Shown one piece after another: positions 1 through 6,090 of a stretch of DNA of 6,596 nucleotides. Each line of letters starts with the position of its first letter. The stretch's first letter is position 1. The notes under the pieces are model-generated. The model was not told where the DNA came from, searched no databases, and saw only the letters and a list, made by a program, of their open reading frames with translations. Source of the DNA: Pedosphaera sp. (GTDB lineage: Bacteria > Verrucomicrobiota > Verrucomicrobiia > Limisphaerales > UBA9464); the NCBI GenBank assembly GCA_009695405.1, contig SIAZ01000197.1, positions 1 through 6,596 on the forward strand. Reading direction: 5' to 3'. A program made the translations under genes and the position numbers.

Positions 1-74
1 CCCGCAACGTCCTCTTGGCCCTGATCCCCTTCGAGCAAGGCCAACCCTTGGCGCACTTCTTTGAACTCTACCAT
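1..74 (-). CDS. Possible N-terminal end of an unidentified protein (partial; alternative to the + strand call)
   Basis: On the minus strand an ATG at 74-72 opens a frame that runs off the left edge, starting MVEFKEVRQGLALLEGDQ. The frame is open further upstream to a TAG just before position 122, and that part also reads as plausible protein. About 64% of codons in the open stretch begin with a purine, as expected of real coding sequence. A purine-rich GGAGG-like stretch lies upstream but is rather far from the ATG. If this is the true gene, it diverges from the sugar-phosphate transferase and 75-235 would be a shared promoter region. The family is not recognised. It is mutually exclusive with the plus-strand fragment. 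Confidence 0.35.
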   Translation of the reverse strand, partial: MVEFKEVRQGLALLEGDQGQEDVA

Positions 75-128
75 CGCCAACCAAGCCTCGCCCTCCGACT
101 GATCATAGACTCCCGCCCTGTCCTATGA
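1..128 (+). CDS. C-terminal end of an unidentified protein (partial; strand uncertain)
   Basis: A frame open from the left edge (first full codon at 3) runs 41 codons and ends at TGA 126-128. The tail is leucine-rich and hydrophobic, with segments such as NVLLALIPFEQ and LALRLIIDSRPVL. I do not recognise the family. If real, it precedes the sugar-phosphate transferase by 107 bp on the same strand. Against it, only about a third of its codons begin with a purine, which is low for a real gene. The exactly antiparallel frame on the minus strand is also open and has the opposite, more gene-like pattern. One of the two is probably real and the other its shadow, so treat this call as a coin-toss alternative to the minus-strand entry. 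Confidence 0.4.
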   Translation, partial: RNVLLALIPFEQGQPLAHFFELYHRQPSLALRLIIDSRPVL

Positions 129-235
129 GCCGCCAGCCAAACGCCCTGCGGTAGAGCGAACATCGAAAGTTTGATCTGGTGTGAATCCTATTTGTCGCTT
201 ATGCCTTCCGACCCAACTAGCCTAGCCCTAAGATA

Positions 236-1618
236 ATGCTGCTCCGCCAGCGTCAACTACAAACTAAGATCAACGCCCTCGTCGATGCCGCTCTGTATGG
301 GTCGATGTTTTGGCTCGCTCATTTTATTCGATCACGCCCCCAGATCGACACTGCGGGAGTGATTGTGCCGTTTGAACAGTTGCAGTGGATCCTGATGGTA
401 GTGGTTCCATTAGCGCCGCCTTTACTTGATCTACAGGGGTTTTATCGGCGCCCCCTGTTGGCATCTCGGCGCATGGCCTTGTCGCAGATTCTCAAAGCTT
501 CGGGATGGGTCTCGCTTATGATCATTGTGGCGATGTTCCTTCTGAAACAGGAACTCGCACGGGGGGTGGTGAGCTTATTCCTGCCCTTTGTGGTGGTTGC
601 GATGATCTCAAAGGAGGAATTGGTTCGATTTTGGACACGATCCCGTTTGGGCGACCAGAGAGCACGCCGGCGGGTGATTCTTTTAGGCAGTCAGCGGGGA
701 TTAGATCGGTTGGGAAACATTCTTCGACTGAATGCGGGTAGCGATGTCGATGTGGTGGCTCAGATGGATCCGATTGAGAAGAGGTTAGATGAATTGGCGA
801 ATTTGCTTCATGAACATGCGGCCAATTCGGTGATGGTCGCTCCTCGCCAACTCCTGTTTTGGCAGATTGAAAAAATCATTCAGATTTGCGAACTGGAGGG
901 CGTCGAAGTCTGGATGCATGCGGATATTTTTCAAACGCGCTTGTCTCAGATTAGTGTGGATGAATTTGCTGGACAACCCTTGTTGGTCTTTCGGACCGGA
1001 CCTGAACCCACGTGGGAATCCTTAGCTAAAGGGGCTATTGATTTCCTTGGCTCGCTGACGTTGTTAATTGTGACCTTGCCATTGATGCTTTTGGTTTTTT
1101 TAGCTGTAAAACTGACCTCACCCGGCCCAGTGCTGTTTTGCCAACGCCGTGCGGGACTAAACGGGCACCCTTTCTCGATGTTTAAATTTCGCACGATGGT
1201 TTCCAATGCGGAACAATTAAAGCAGGAGTTGGAAATTCTCAACGAGATGACCGGGCCCGTTTTCAAGGTGACCAATGATCCTCGAGTAACGTCAGTCGGT
1301 CGTTTTCTGCGGAAGTGGTCGATCGATGAACTCCCTCAATTATGGAATGTTTTTCGAGGCGAAATGAGTCTTGTTGGGCCGCGTCCGCTACCAGTCGATG
1401 AGGTTGCACGCTTTGATGACTTGGCTCATCGCCGCCGCTTAAGCGTGAAACCTGGCCTCACCTGCCTGTGGCAAGTCAGTGGCCGGAATAACGTCCAAGA
1501 TTTTAAGGAATGGGTCCGCCTCGATCTTGAATATATCGACAACTGGTCTTTATGGCTCGATATCCAGATCCTGTTTAAGACCATTCCAGCGGTCTTTAGC
1601 GGAGATGGCGCTAAATAA
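236..1618 (+). CDS. Exopolysaccharide polyprenyl glycosylphosphotransferase (WbaP/WcaJ-like initiating sugar-phosphate transferase)
   Basis: This inner-membrane enzyme moves a sugar-1-phosphate from a UDP-sugar onto undecaprenyl phosphate, the first step of exopolysaccharide, capsule or O-antigen repeat assembly. The 460 aa match the usual length of the large polytopic form. Hydrophobic segments lie near residues 14-30, 49-67, 90-104 and 107-125, followed by a Rossmann-like CoA-binding-type domain (about 145-250). A membrane-inserted helix (about 267-293) leads into the catalytic bacterial sugar transferase domain. Visible family motifs are SPGPVLFCQRRAG (295-307), MFKFRTM (315-321), the catalytic Asp-Glu pair D364-E365 in SIDELPQLWN, GEMSLVGPRP (375-384) and KPGLTCLWQVSGRN (405-418). 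The ATG is the first start after an in-frame TAG at 218 and has no Shine-Dalgarno match. A TAA at 234-236 overlaps it as TAATG, ending a short open frame. The sugar (glucose, galactose or other) cannot be read from sequence. The gene converges with mutL, 12 bp apart. Confidence 0.95.
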   Translation: MLLRQRQLQTKINALVDAALYGSMFWLAHFIRSRPQIDTAGVIVPFEQLQWILMVVVPLAPPLLDLQGFYRRPLLASRRMALSQILKASGWVSLMIIVAMFLLKQELARGVVSLFLPFVVVAMISKEELVRFWTRSRLGDQRARRRVILLGSQRGLDRLGNILRLNAGSDVDVVAQMDPIEKRLDELANLLHEHAANSVMVAPRQLLFWQIEKIIQICELEGVEVWMHADIFQTRLSQISVDEFAGQPLLVFRTGPEPTWESLAKGAIDFLGSLTLLIVTLPLMLLVFLAVKLTSPGPVLFCQRRAGLNGHPFSMFKFRTMVSNAEQLKQELEILNEMTGPVFKVTNDPRVTSVGRFLRKWSIDELPQLWNVFRGEMSLVGPRPLPVDEVARFDDLAHRRRLSVKPGLTCLWQVSGRNNVQDFKEWVRLDLEYIDNWSLWLDIQILFKTIPAVFSGDGAK

Positions 1619-1634
1619 AGTGATCAGGCTTTAT
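1615..1634. terminator. Inverted repeat spanning both convergent stop codons (possible weak bidirectional terminator)
   Basis: Arms ATAAAG (1615-1620) and CTTTAT (1629-1634) flank an 8-nt loop that contains the palindrome TGATCA. The left arm contains the TAA of the sugar-phosphate transferase, and the right arm contains the complement of the mutL TAA. The stem is only 6 bp, AT-rich and not followed by a proper T-run in either direction, so an intrinsic terminator function is doubtful. Its position exactly between two convergent genes is the main argument for it. Confidence 0.35.
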
Positions 1635-3658
1635 CCGGTTCGTCCGAAACGTTTTTCTAGATCCCTCCAGTTCATCTCGATCAGCGTGGGACGTCCATGG
1701 GGACAGGTATAAGGCATCGAGCATCGACGGAGATCATTCACTAAATTTTCCAATTCTGGACCACTCAGAGGATCGTTCGCCTTCACTGCGTGCCGACAGA
1801 CTGTTTTAGCAATAACGTCTTCCCCTATTCTAAGAGAATTTACACCGCTACCAGAGGCTTGGAGATCATCAATTAAGCGGAGAGTAAACTGTTTGGGATT
1901 TCCACCTCGAATGAAGGGAGGAAGAGCGTCGAGAAGAAAAGTTCTGTCACCAAATTCACTGAGGCCGATTCCGAGGCGGGCCAGAGTCTCTCGATTTCTG
2001 CGGATGAATTCTGCGTCTTTGGCGGAAAGTTCGACAGTTTCGGGAAGAAGAAGTCGTTGGGACGGGCAGTGAGTACCCGATTCGAGACGTTGAAGCATTT
2101 GTTCAAACAGAACGCGTTCATGGGCGGCATGTTGGTCCATTAAGACGAGGCCTCGATCGGATTCGAGAATCAGGTAAAGGCGACCGATAACACCGACGAT
2201 CCTCAAAGGAACCCTTAGAAGTGGGATACCGGCACCCGTTGCACCGACGAAAGCGGGGACAGCTTGATTTGAGCTTTGATCGGGCCTGTTGACTATTGAA
2301 GCATTCTCGGTTGAGAGCGTCGAGCGGGAATGTTCCGGCGGTAGCCTCTCTCTGCTGGGACTGGGGTGAAGCAGGGCGGTGAACTTTTGGGGATCTAAGA
2401 CAGCAAAGGATTCGGTTGGAAGGTTTTGAGAAGGCGCTGAAGGAGTAAGAACGGACGGATTTAAGCCCAAGAAGAGCTCAGGGACCACTTCGAGTGAAGT
2501 AAGACTTGGCTGCAATTCCGGAATCAGAAATTCAGATGTCTCGGGTGATGCGGGGGGAGGGCTGCTGTTGGAATGAAATCGGAGAAGCGTTTCGCGAATC
2601 GCCCTACCGGTCAAACGGCGCACGGCAGCTTCTTCGCGGAAGCGTACCTCTCGTTTTTGAGGGTGAACATTGACATCGACAGCGGCCGGATCGATCTCAA
2701 TAAAAAGGCAGCAAACGGGATATCGCCCCCGCATAAGAGCCGTGTGATAGCCTTCGATCAGGGCCATGTTTAGCCCTCGGTTTTCAACCGGTCGTTGGTT
2801 GACGAAAACATGTTGTTCATTGCGATTGCCTCGGGAGACGCCTGGTACACCCACGAAACCCCAGACTCGGAAGCTTGCCAGACGCCCACAGTCTCGGAGT
2901 AGAAGAGAGTTCTCGTCGTTCGTTAACTCCGGAGATTCCTCGATATTGGCAGCAAACTCGACCTCGAGAAGGGGTGTATCGCCTCCATGCAATTGACGAA
3001 GACGTTCACGAAGTGCGGCGGATCGTTCGGTTGAGCTAGTCCAAGCAACGGGTGGTAACTGCCACCCAATACGTCCGTCAGTGAAAAATGTGAAGCCAAC
3101 CTGAGGCCAGGCGAGTGCCGCGAGCACGAGGTATTGTTGAATATGGGCGCGTTCAGTTTCTTCGGCGCGAAGAAATTTTCTGCGAGCAGGCAGATTAAAA
3201 AAGAGCTGTCTAACCTCAACTGTGGTTCCTGGTGGAGACGCAGCAGCGATGACTTCGGTTATCTTTCCACCATTGATAATAATACGGCAACCCTCACCGG
3301 ATGGCTCGCCTCGCTCACGTGTAGTGAGGACAAATCGGCTGACGCTGGCGATGCTAGGGATAGCTTCCCCCCTGAAACCCATCGTAGCTATGAACGAGAG
3401 ATCCTCTGCTAGACGTATTTTGGAGGTGGCATGACGTTCAAGGCAAAGAAGGGCATCGTCTTTGCTCATGCCGAATCCATCGTCAACGACACGAATTAGA
3501 CTGCGTCCGCCCGATCCGATTTCGACAGTGATACGAGAAGAACCGGCATCGAGAGCATTTTCGACAAGTTCCTTAACCACGCTCGCTGGACGTTCAACCA
3601 CTTCGCCAGCAGCGATCTGATTGGCGACCTGTTCAGGCAAGAGTCGGATGCGATTCAC
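1631..3658 (-). CDS. mutL: DNA mismatch repair protein MutL (endonuclease type)
   Basis: MutL couples mismatch recognition by MutS to strand removal. The 675 aa comprise an N-terminal GHKL ATPase (1-340), a Pro/Ser-rich linker (about 362-477) and a C-terminal dimerisation/nuclease domain. ATPase motifs seen: E30 and N34 in VVKELVENALDAG, DDGFGM (59-64), ATSKI (77-81), GFRGEA (94-99) and NVHPQKREVRF (330-340, Lys335). The C-terminal metal-binding nuclease motif DQHA-x2-E-x4-E is intact (D508, H510, E514, E519), with C621 and CPHGRP (652-657). QRLLLP (534-539) fits the beta-clamp-binding pattern Q-x-x-L-x-P. This predicts a nicking MutL rather than the MutH-dependent enterobacterial type. The start is GTG, the only sensible start after an in-frame TAG, with no Shine-Dalgarno. 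A charged insertion near 231-258 lengthens the second N-terminal subdomain compared with E. coli MutL. The gene lies 247 bp downstream of rfbB, so it may have its own promoter. Confidence 0.97.
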   Translation of the reverse strand: MNRIRLLPEQVANQIAAGEVVERPASVVKELVENALDAGSSRITVEIGSGGRSLIRVVDDGFGMSKDDALLCLERHATSKIRLAEDLSFIATMGFRGEAIPSIASVSRFVLTTRERGEPSGEGCRIIINGGKITEVIAAASPPGTTVEVRQLFFNLPARRKFLRAEETERAHIQQYLVLAALAWPQVGFTFFTDGRIGWQLPPVAWTSSTERSAALRERLRQLHGGDTPLLEVEFAANIEESPELTNDENSLLLRDCGRLASFRVWGFVGVPGVSRGNRNEQHVFVNQRPVENRGLNMALIEGYHTALMRGRYPVCCLFIEIDPAAVDVNVHPQKREVRFREEAAVRRLTGRAIRETLLRFHSNSSPPPASPETSEFLIPELQPSLTSLEVVPELFLGLNPSVLTPSAPSQNLPTESFAVLDPQKFTALLHPSPSRERLPPEHSRSTLSTENASIVNRPDQSSNQAVPAFVGATGAGIPLLRVPLRIVGVIGRLYLILESDRGLVLMDQHAAHERVLFEQMLQRLESGTHCPSQRLLLPETVELSAKDAEFIRRNRETLARLGIGLSEFGDRTFLLDALPPFIRGGNPKQFTLRLIDDLQASGSGVNSLRIGEDVIAKTVCRHAVKANDPLSGPELENLVNDLRRCSMPYTCPHGRPTLIEMNWRDLEKRFGRTG

Positions 3659-3675
3659 TGGCGTTGATTCACTAA

Positions 3676-3882
3676 ATGTTACAAAGAAGGAAGGTGGTTT
3701 GCTCTACCACAAGGTGGAGCCAAGTTTTTCAACCAAGAAGTCAAACAACCATCGTGAGATTAGATCGAAAAGCAAAAGCACAAATTTTGCAAGAGATTGC
3801 CCGAAGGCTTACCAAGACAAACATACCTCGTCGGGTAACAGTTAGTTCTGGCGCACGACCCTCCAATCGTGGGTCGAGATAA
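3676..3882 (+). CDS. Doubtful small basic protein ORF in the mutL-rfbB gap
   Basis: An open frame of 68 codons fits almost exactly inside the gap, beginning 17 bp beyond the divergent mutL start and ending 23 bp before the convergent rfbB stop. The product would be very basic (many Arg/Lys), with a helix-like middle, LDRKAKAQILQEIARRL. About 59% of codons start with a purine, but the whole plus strand here is A-rich, which weakens that argument. There is no Shine-Dalgarno and no family resemblance that I recognise, and a second plus-strand frame is also open over much of the same stretch. More likely a chance ORF than a gene. Confidence 0.2.
   Translation: MLQRRKVVCSTTRWSQVFQPRSQTTIVRLDRKAKAQILQEIARRLTKTNIPRRVTVSSGARPSNRGSR
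3856..3876 (-). repeat. Short inverted repeat downstream of rfbB
   Basis: Arms CGACCC (3856-3861) and GGGTCG (3871-3876) are separated by 9 nt, giving a GC-rich 6-bp stem about 30 nt past the rfbB stop on the minus strand. No T-run follows on either strand, so it is not a classic intrinsic terminator. It could protect the 3' end of the rfbB message or act with Rho, or be chance. Confidence 0.3.
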
Positions 3883-3905
3883 ATTCAGTCAATGGTCTTA
3901 GAAAA

Positions 3906-4937
3906 CTATGGTTTTGATACTGCTGCGACCCATTCTGGATGATCAAGGTACCAGCGGACCGTCGCTCGGATACCCGTCTCGAAGGTGTGGGCTGGAGCCC
4001 AGCCTAAATCGGCTTGAATTTTGGAAGCATCAATCGCATAGCGACGATCATGTCCGGGGCGATCAGTCACAAATGAAATCAAAGAACGCGATCCACCTCC
4101 TAGATCAGGCCGCATTTCGTCGATCAGATCACAGATACGTTCCACGATATGAATGTTCGCCCATTCGTTATGGCCTCCGATGTTGTAGGTTTCACCGACA
4201 ACCCCTTGGTTGAGCACAGTCCACAAGGCATTGGCATGGTCTTCTACGTAAAGCCAGTCACGGATATTTAAGCCATCGCCATAGACTGGGACCTGTTTTC
4301 TCTGAAGCACCTTAAGGATGACCACCGGTATTAGTTTTTCCGGAAACTGATGAGGCCCATAGTTATTGGAGCAATTAGAGGTAACGACAGGCAGGCCGTA
4401 GGTATGGAAATAGGCACGGACCAATAAATCACTCGATGCTTTGCTGGCTGAGTAAGGAGAATTAGGTGCATAAGGTGTCGACTCGGTAAACAAACCAGTA
4501 GCCCCTAGTGAACCATAAACTTCATCTGTTGAGACATGGAGAAAACGAACGCATTCGGAAGGGTTTTGAGCAACTACCCCTGACTTGAGCCATTCGATCC
4601 GGCAGGCTTCCAATAAATTAAAGGTTCCGTTGATATTAGTGGTAATAAAATCACCCGGGCTACTGATTGATCGGTCGACATGCGATTCCGCTGCCAAGTG
4701 CATAACATGGGTGATTCCGTGCTCGCGAATCACCCGGTGAACGGAGGATCGATCCCGTAAATCAACCTGTTCGAAACGGTATTTAGGATGAGCCTCGACA
4801 GACCTTAGATTTTCTAAACGCCCCGCGTATGTGAGACAATCTAGATTAACCAACCGGAAAACGGACTGGTGATCGATTACTTGAGAGATTAAGTTGGAAC
4901 CAATAAAGCCAGCACCCCCAGTAACTAGAAGATTCAT
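3906..4937 (-). CDS. rfbB: dTDP-glucose 4,6-dehydratase (RmlB/RfbB)
   Basis: This cytosolic NAD-dependent extended SDR enzyme converts dTDP-D-glucose to dTDP-4-keto-6-deoxy-D-glucose, the second step of dTDP-rhamnose synthesis and an entry to other 6-deoxy sugars. The 343 aa are full length. The Rossmann NAD motif GGAGFIG is at 7-13. The dehydratase triad T137-D138-E139 sits in STDEVYG, and the Y162xxxK166 pair in YSASK. Substrate-binding signatures follow: NCSNNYGPHQFPEKLIP (188-204), IRDWLYVEDH (225-234) and DRPGHDRRYAID (292-303). All are typical of true RmlB rather than of GDP-mannose or UDP-GlcNAc dehydratases. The ATG has no Shine-Dalgarno. It lies 38 bp downstream of the epimerase/reductase gene on the same strand, suggesting one transcript for the two. 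The neighbour suggests the product is passed to a combined epimerase/reductase instead of separate RmlC and RmlD. UDP-glucose use cannot be excluded from sequence alone. Confidence 0.95.
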   Translation of the reverse strand: MNLLVTGGAGFIGSNLISQVIDHQSVFRLVNLDCLTYAGRLENLRSVEAHPKYRFEQVDLRDRSSVHRVIREHGITHVMHLAAESHVDRSISSPGDFITTNINGTFNLLEACRIEWLKSGVVAQNPSECVRFLHVSTDEVYGSLGATGLFTESTPYAPNSPYSASKASSDLLVRAYFHTYGLPVVTSNCSNNYGPHQFPEKLIPVVILKVLQRKQVPVYGDGLNIRDWLYVEDHANALWTVLNQGVVGETYNIGGHNEWANIHIVERICDLIDEMRPDLGGGSRSLISFVTDRPGHDRRYAIDASKIQADLGWAPAHTFETGIRATVRWYLDHPEWVAAVSKP

Positions 4938-4975
4938 TGCGATAAATTAATTGAGGCAAGTTGTTGATAGGCGGC

Positions 4976-5926
4976 TCAGGCCGATTTCCAACACCGAAGT
5001 GAGTCGTCCAAAGCGTCTTCGACGGAACGTAGTTTAACCCCTGTGCGTAGTAATTTTGTTGTATCGAGGACACAATTAGAACGCGGAGTGATAGCGGCAG
5101 TTTGATAAAAGGCCTCATCACTTTCCCAATACTCAAAGCATCTAGAGAGTTTCAGGATTATAGTGATTCGTTGAACAACCTGACGTGTGGTGATCCACCC
5201 CGGATTGGTGACATTATATAAACCCGTCGGCGCTCTCATTTGCCAAAGATCCAGACAGGCTTTAGCAAAATCACCTCGATGCGAAATGGAGTTCAAATTG
5301 TCGTAAACTTTGGCGTATCGCTGCACCTTACTAAGGTAGTTTCTGGGGCCGTCCTCAGCATCAAAGGGGATCCGCAAGCGCCAGATGTAACAGGGCGAAC
5401 TTCGAGTCAGAACTTCTTCGCCCAAGGCTTTTGTCCCAGAATAAAAACTGCAGGGGAGATCTCGAAAAGTGAAGTTAGGGGTATCCAATTCCGTGTAACC
5501 CATAATCGACTCAGGTTGGGTCTCCGCAAGATGGCGCAGATCACCACGGGCCATGTCCTTTTCGGCGACAATTGAACCATTCGCTAAGCGAACTTTGGCA
5601 CCCGAAAAAATGCAACCGGAAGAGACATGTCCCCAAGTAAGACCTTCAACCTCGCAGACGTGGGCAAGAGTCTGAGGAAAGAGAGAGTTGCCCGCCAATG
5701 TGTCTGCTTTGGCCGATTTACAGGCATCCACATTCGGCTTTCCTGTGTACCCAGCACAATTGATGAGGAAGGAAGGTTTAAGGGATCGGATCAATCCGCG
5801 CAGGAGTGGGAAACAGGTGTAGTCAACTTCGGACCGGCTTACCGCGTGGAAAGGAATTCTACGTGAAGCTAATTCACTGAGAAATGCCCGCCCTACATAT
5901 CCGGTTCCACCTAGGACCAAAATCAT
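4976..5926 (-). CDS. NRS/ER-like nucleotide-sugar 3,5-epimerase/4-keto-reductase (SDR, RmlD superfamily)
   Basis: Predicted to turn the NDP-4-keto-6-deoxyglucose made by the neighbouring dehydratase into NDP-L-rhamnose or a close 6-deoxy-L-sugar, using NAD(P)H. The 316 aa open with GGTGYVG (6-12) and contain the SDR pair Y162xxxK166 in FYSGTKALGEE. Several stretches follow the C-terminal half of plant RHM and the stand-alone plant NRS/ER closely, as recalled: NCAGYTGKPNVDACK (56-70), SSGCIF (102-107), TPNFTF (149-154), PRNYLSKVQRYAKV (194-207), GLYNVTNPG (235-243) and PRSNCVLDTTKL (281-292). Plain RmlD proteins lack this set. The loop between SGCIF and TPNF is longer than in plants. The ATG is the first codon after an in-frame TAA only 3 nt upstream, with no Shine-Dalgarno. 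It is the first gene of a likely two-gene unit with rfbB, 38 bp apart. Annotation pipelines would probably call it a sugar nucleotide-binding protein. Epimerase activity is inferred, not shown. Confidence 0.85.
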   Translation of the reverse strand: MILVLGGTGYVGRAFLSELASRRIPFHAVSRSEVDYTCFPLLRGLIRSLKPSFLINCAGYTGKPNVDACKSAKADTLAGNSLFPQTLAHVCEVEGLTWGHVSSGCIFSGAKVRLANGSIVAEKDMARGDLRHLAETQPESIMGYTELDTPNFTFRDLPCSFYSGTKALGEEVLTRSSPCYIWRLRIPFDAEDGPRNYLSKVQRYAKVYDNLNSISHRGDFAKACLDLWQMRAPTGLYNVTNPGWITTRQVVQRITIILKLSRCFEYWESDEAFYQTAAITPRSNCVLDTTKLLRTGVKLRSVEDALDDSLRCWKSA

Positions 5927-5949
5927 TGTTTAAAGAATAAGGCCCAAAT

Positions 5950-5970
5950 AAAAAAAGGTCCAGTCACCTT
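5950..5970 (-). terminator. Hairpin plus T-run just upstream of the NRS/ER-like gene
   Basis: On the minus strand AAGGT and ACCTT pair around a 6-nt loop (GACTGG), and the second arm runs into seven consecutive T (complement of 5950-5956). The stem is short, but the shape is that of an intrinsic terminator. It could end transcripts from the coiled-coil gene about 120 nt upstream. It finishes only 23 nt before the ATG of the next gene, so it may instead act inside that gene's leader. Confidence 0.4.
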
Positions 5971-6044
5971 GCTCGCCCAAATCGAGAAGAATCGCCTGTA
6001 AATCGTCGAAAGAACAACCCCTCCAAATTATGCGGTAATTTTCT

Positions 6045-6068
6045 AAAATGAGCCTTCAGATAGAGGCT
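6045..6068 (-). terminator. Weak hairpin after the coiled-coil gene
   Basis: On the minus strand, AGCCT and AGGCT (complements of 6064-6068 and 6051-6055) form a 5-bp stem with an 8-nt loop, followed after two bases by TTTT. It begins about 22 nt past the stop codon of the coiled-coil gene, a normal place for a terminator, but stem and T-run are both short. The rest of the 5927-6090 gap holds the stronger hairpin at 5950-5970 and nothing else I can support. Confidence 0.3.
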
Positions 6069-6090
6069 TCCTATGAGTGCTTTTATGGTC

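Noticed and set aside
171..204. Possible promoter TTGATC with a downstream TATTTG or TTATGC before the sugar-phosphate transferase
   Set aside because: Spacings of 12 and 22 nt do not fit a standard promoter, and the matches are weak.
946..1275. 109-aa minus-strand ORF inside the sugar-phosphate transferase gene
   Set aside because: It lies wholly opposite the conserved catalytic domain, and its translation resembles no family. It is a shadow frame.
2573..3434. Several plus-strand ORFs of 66-98 codons opposite mutL
   Set aside because: They overlap each other and the conserved MutL ATPase coding sequence. They reflect low stop density on the antisense strand.
3908..4213. 101-aa plus-strand ORF opposite the 3' part of rfbB
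   Set aside because: It is a shadow of the strongly conserved RmlB C-terminal domain, with no ribosome-binding site.
5240..5575. 111-aa plus-strand ORF opposite the NRS/ER-like gene
   Set aside because: The minus-strand frame carries all the conserved motifs across this region. The plus frame has no recognisable features or start signal.
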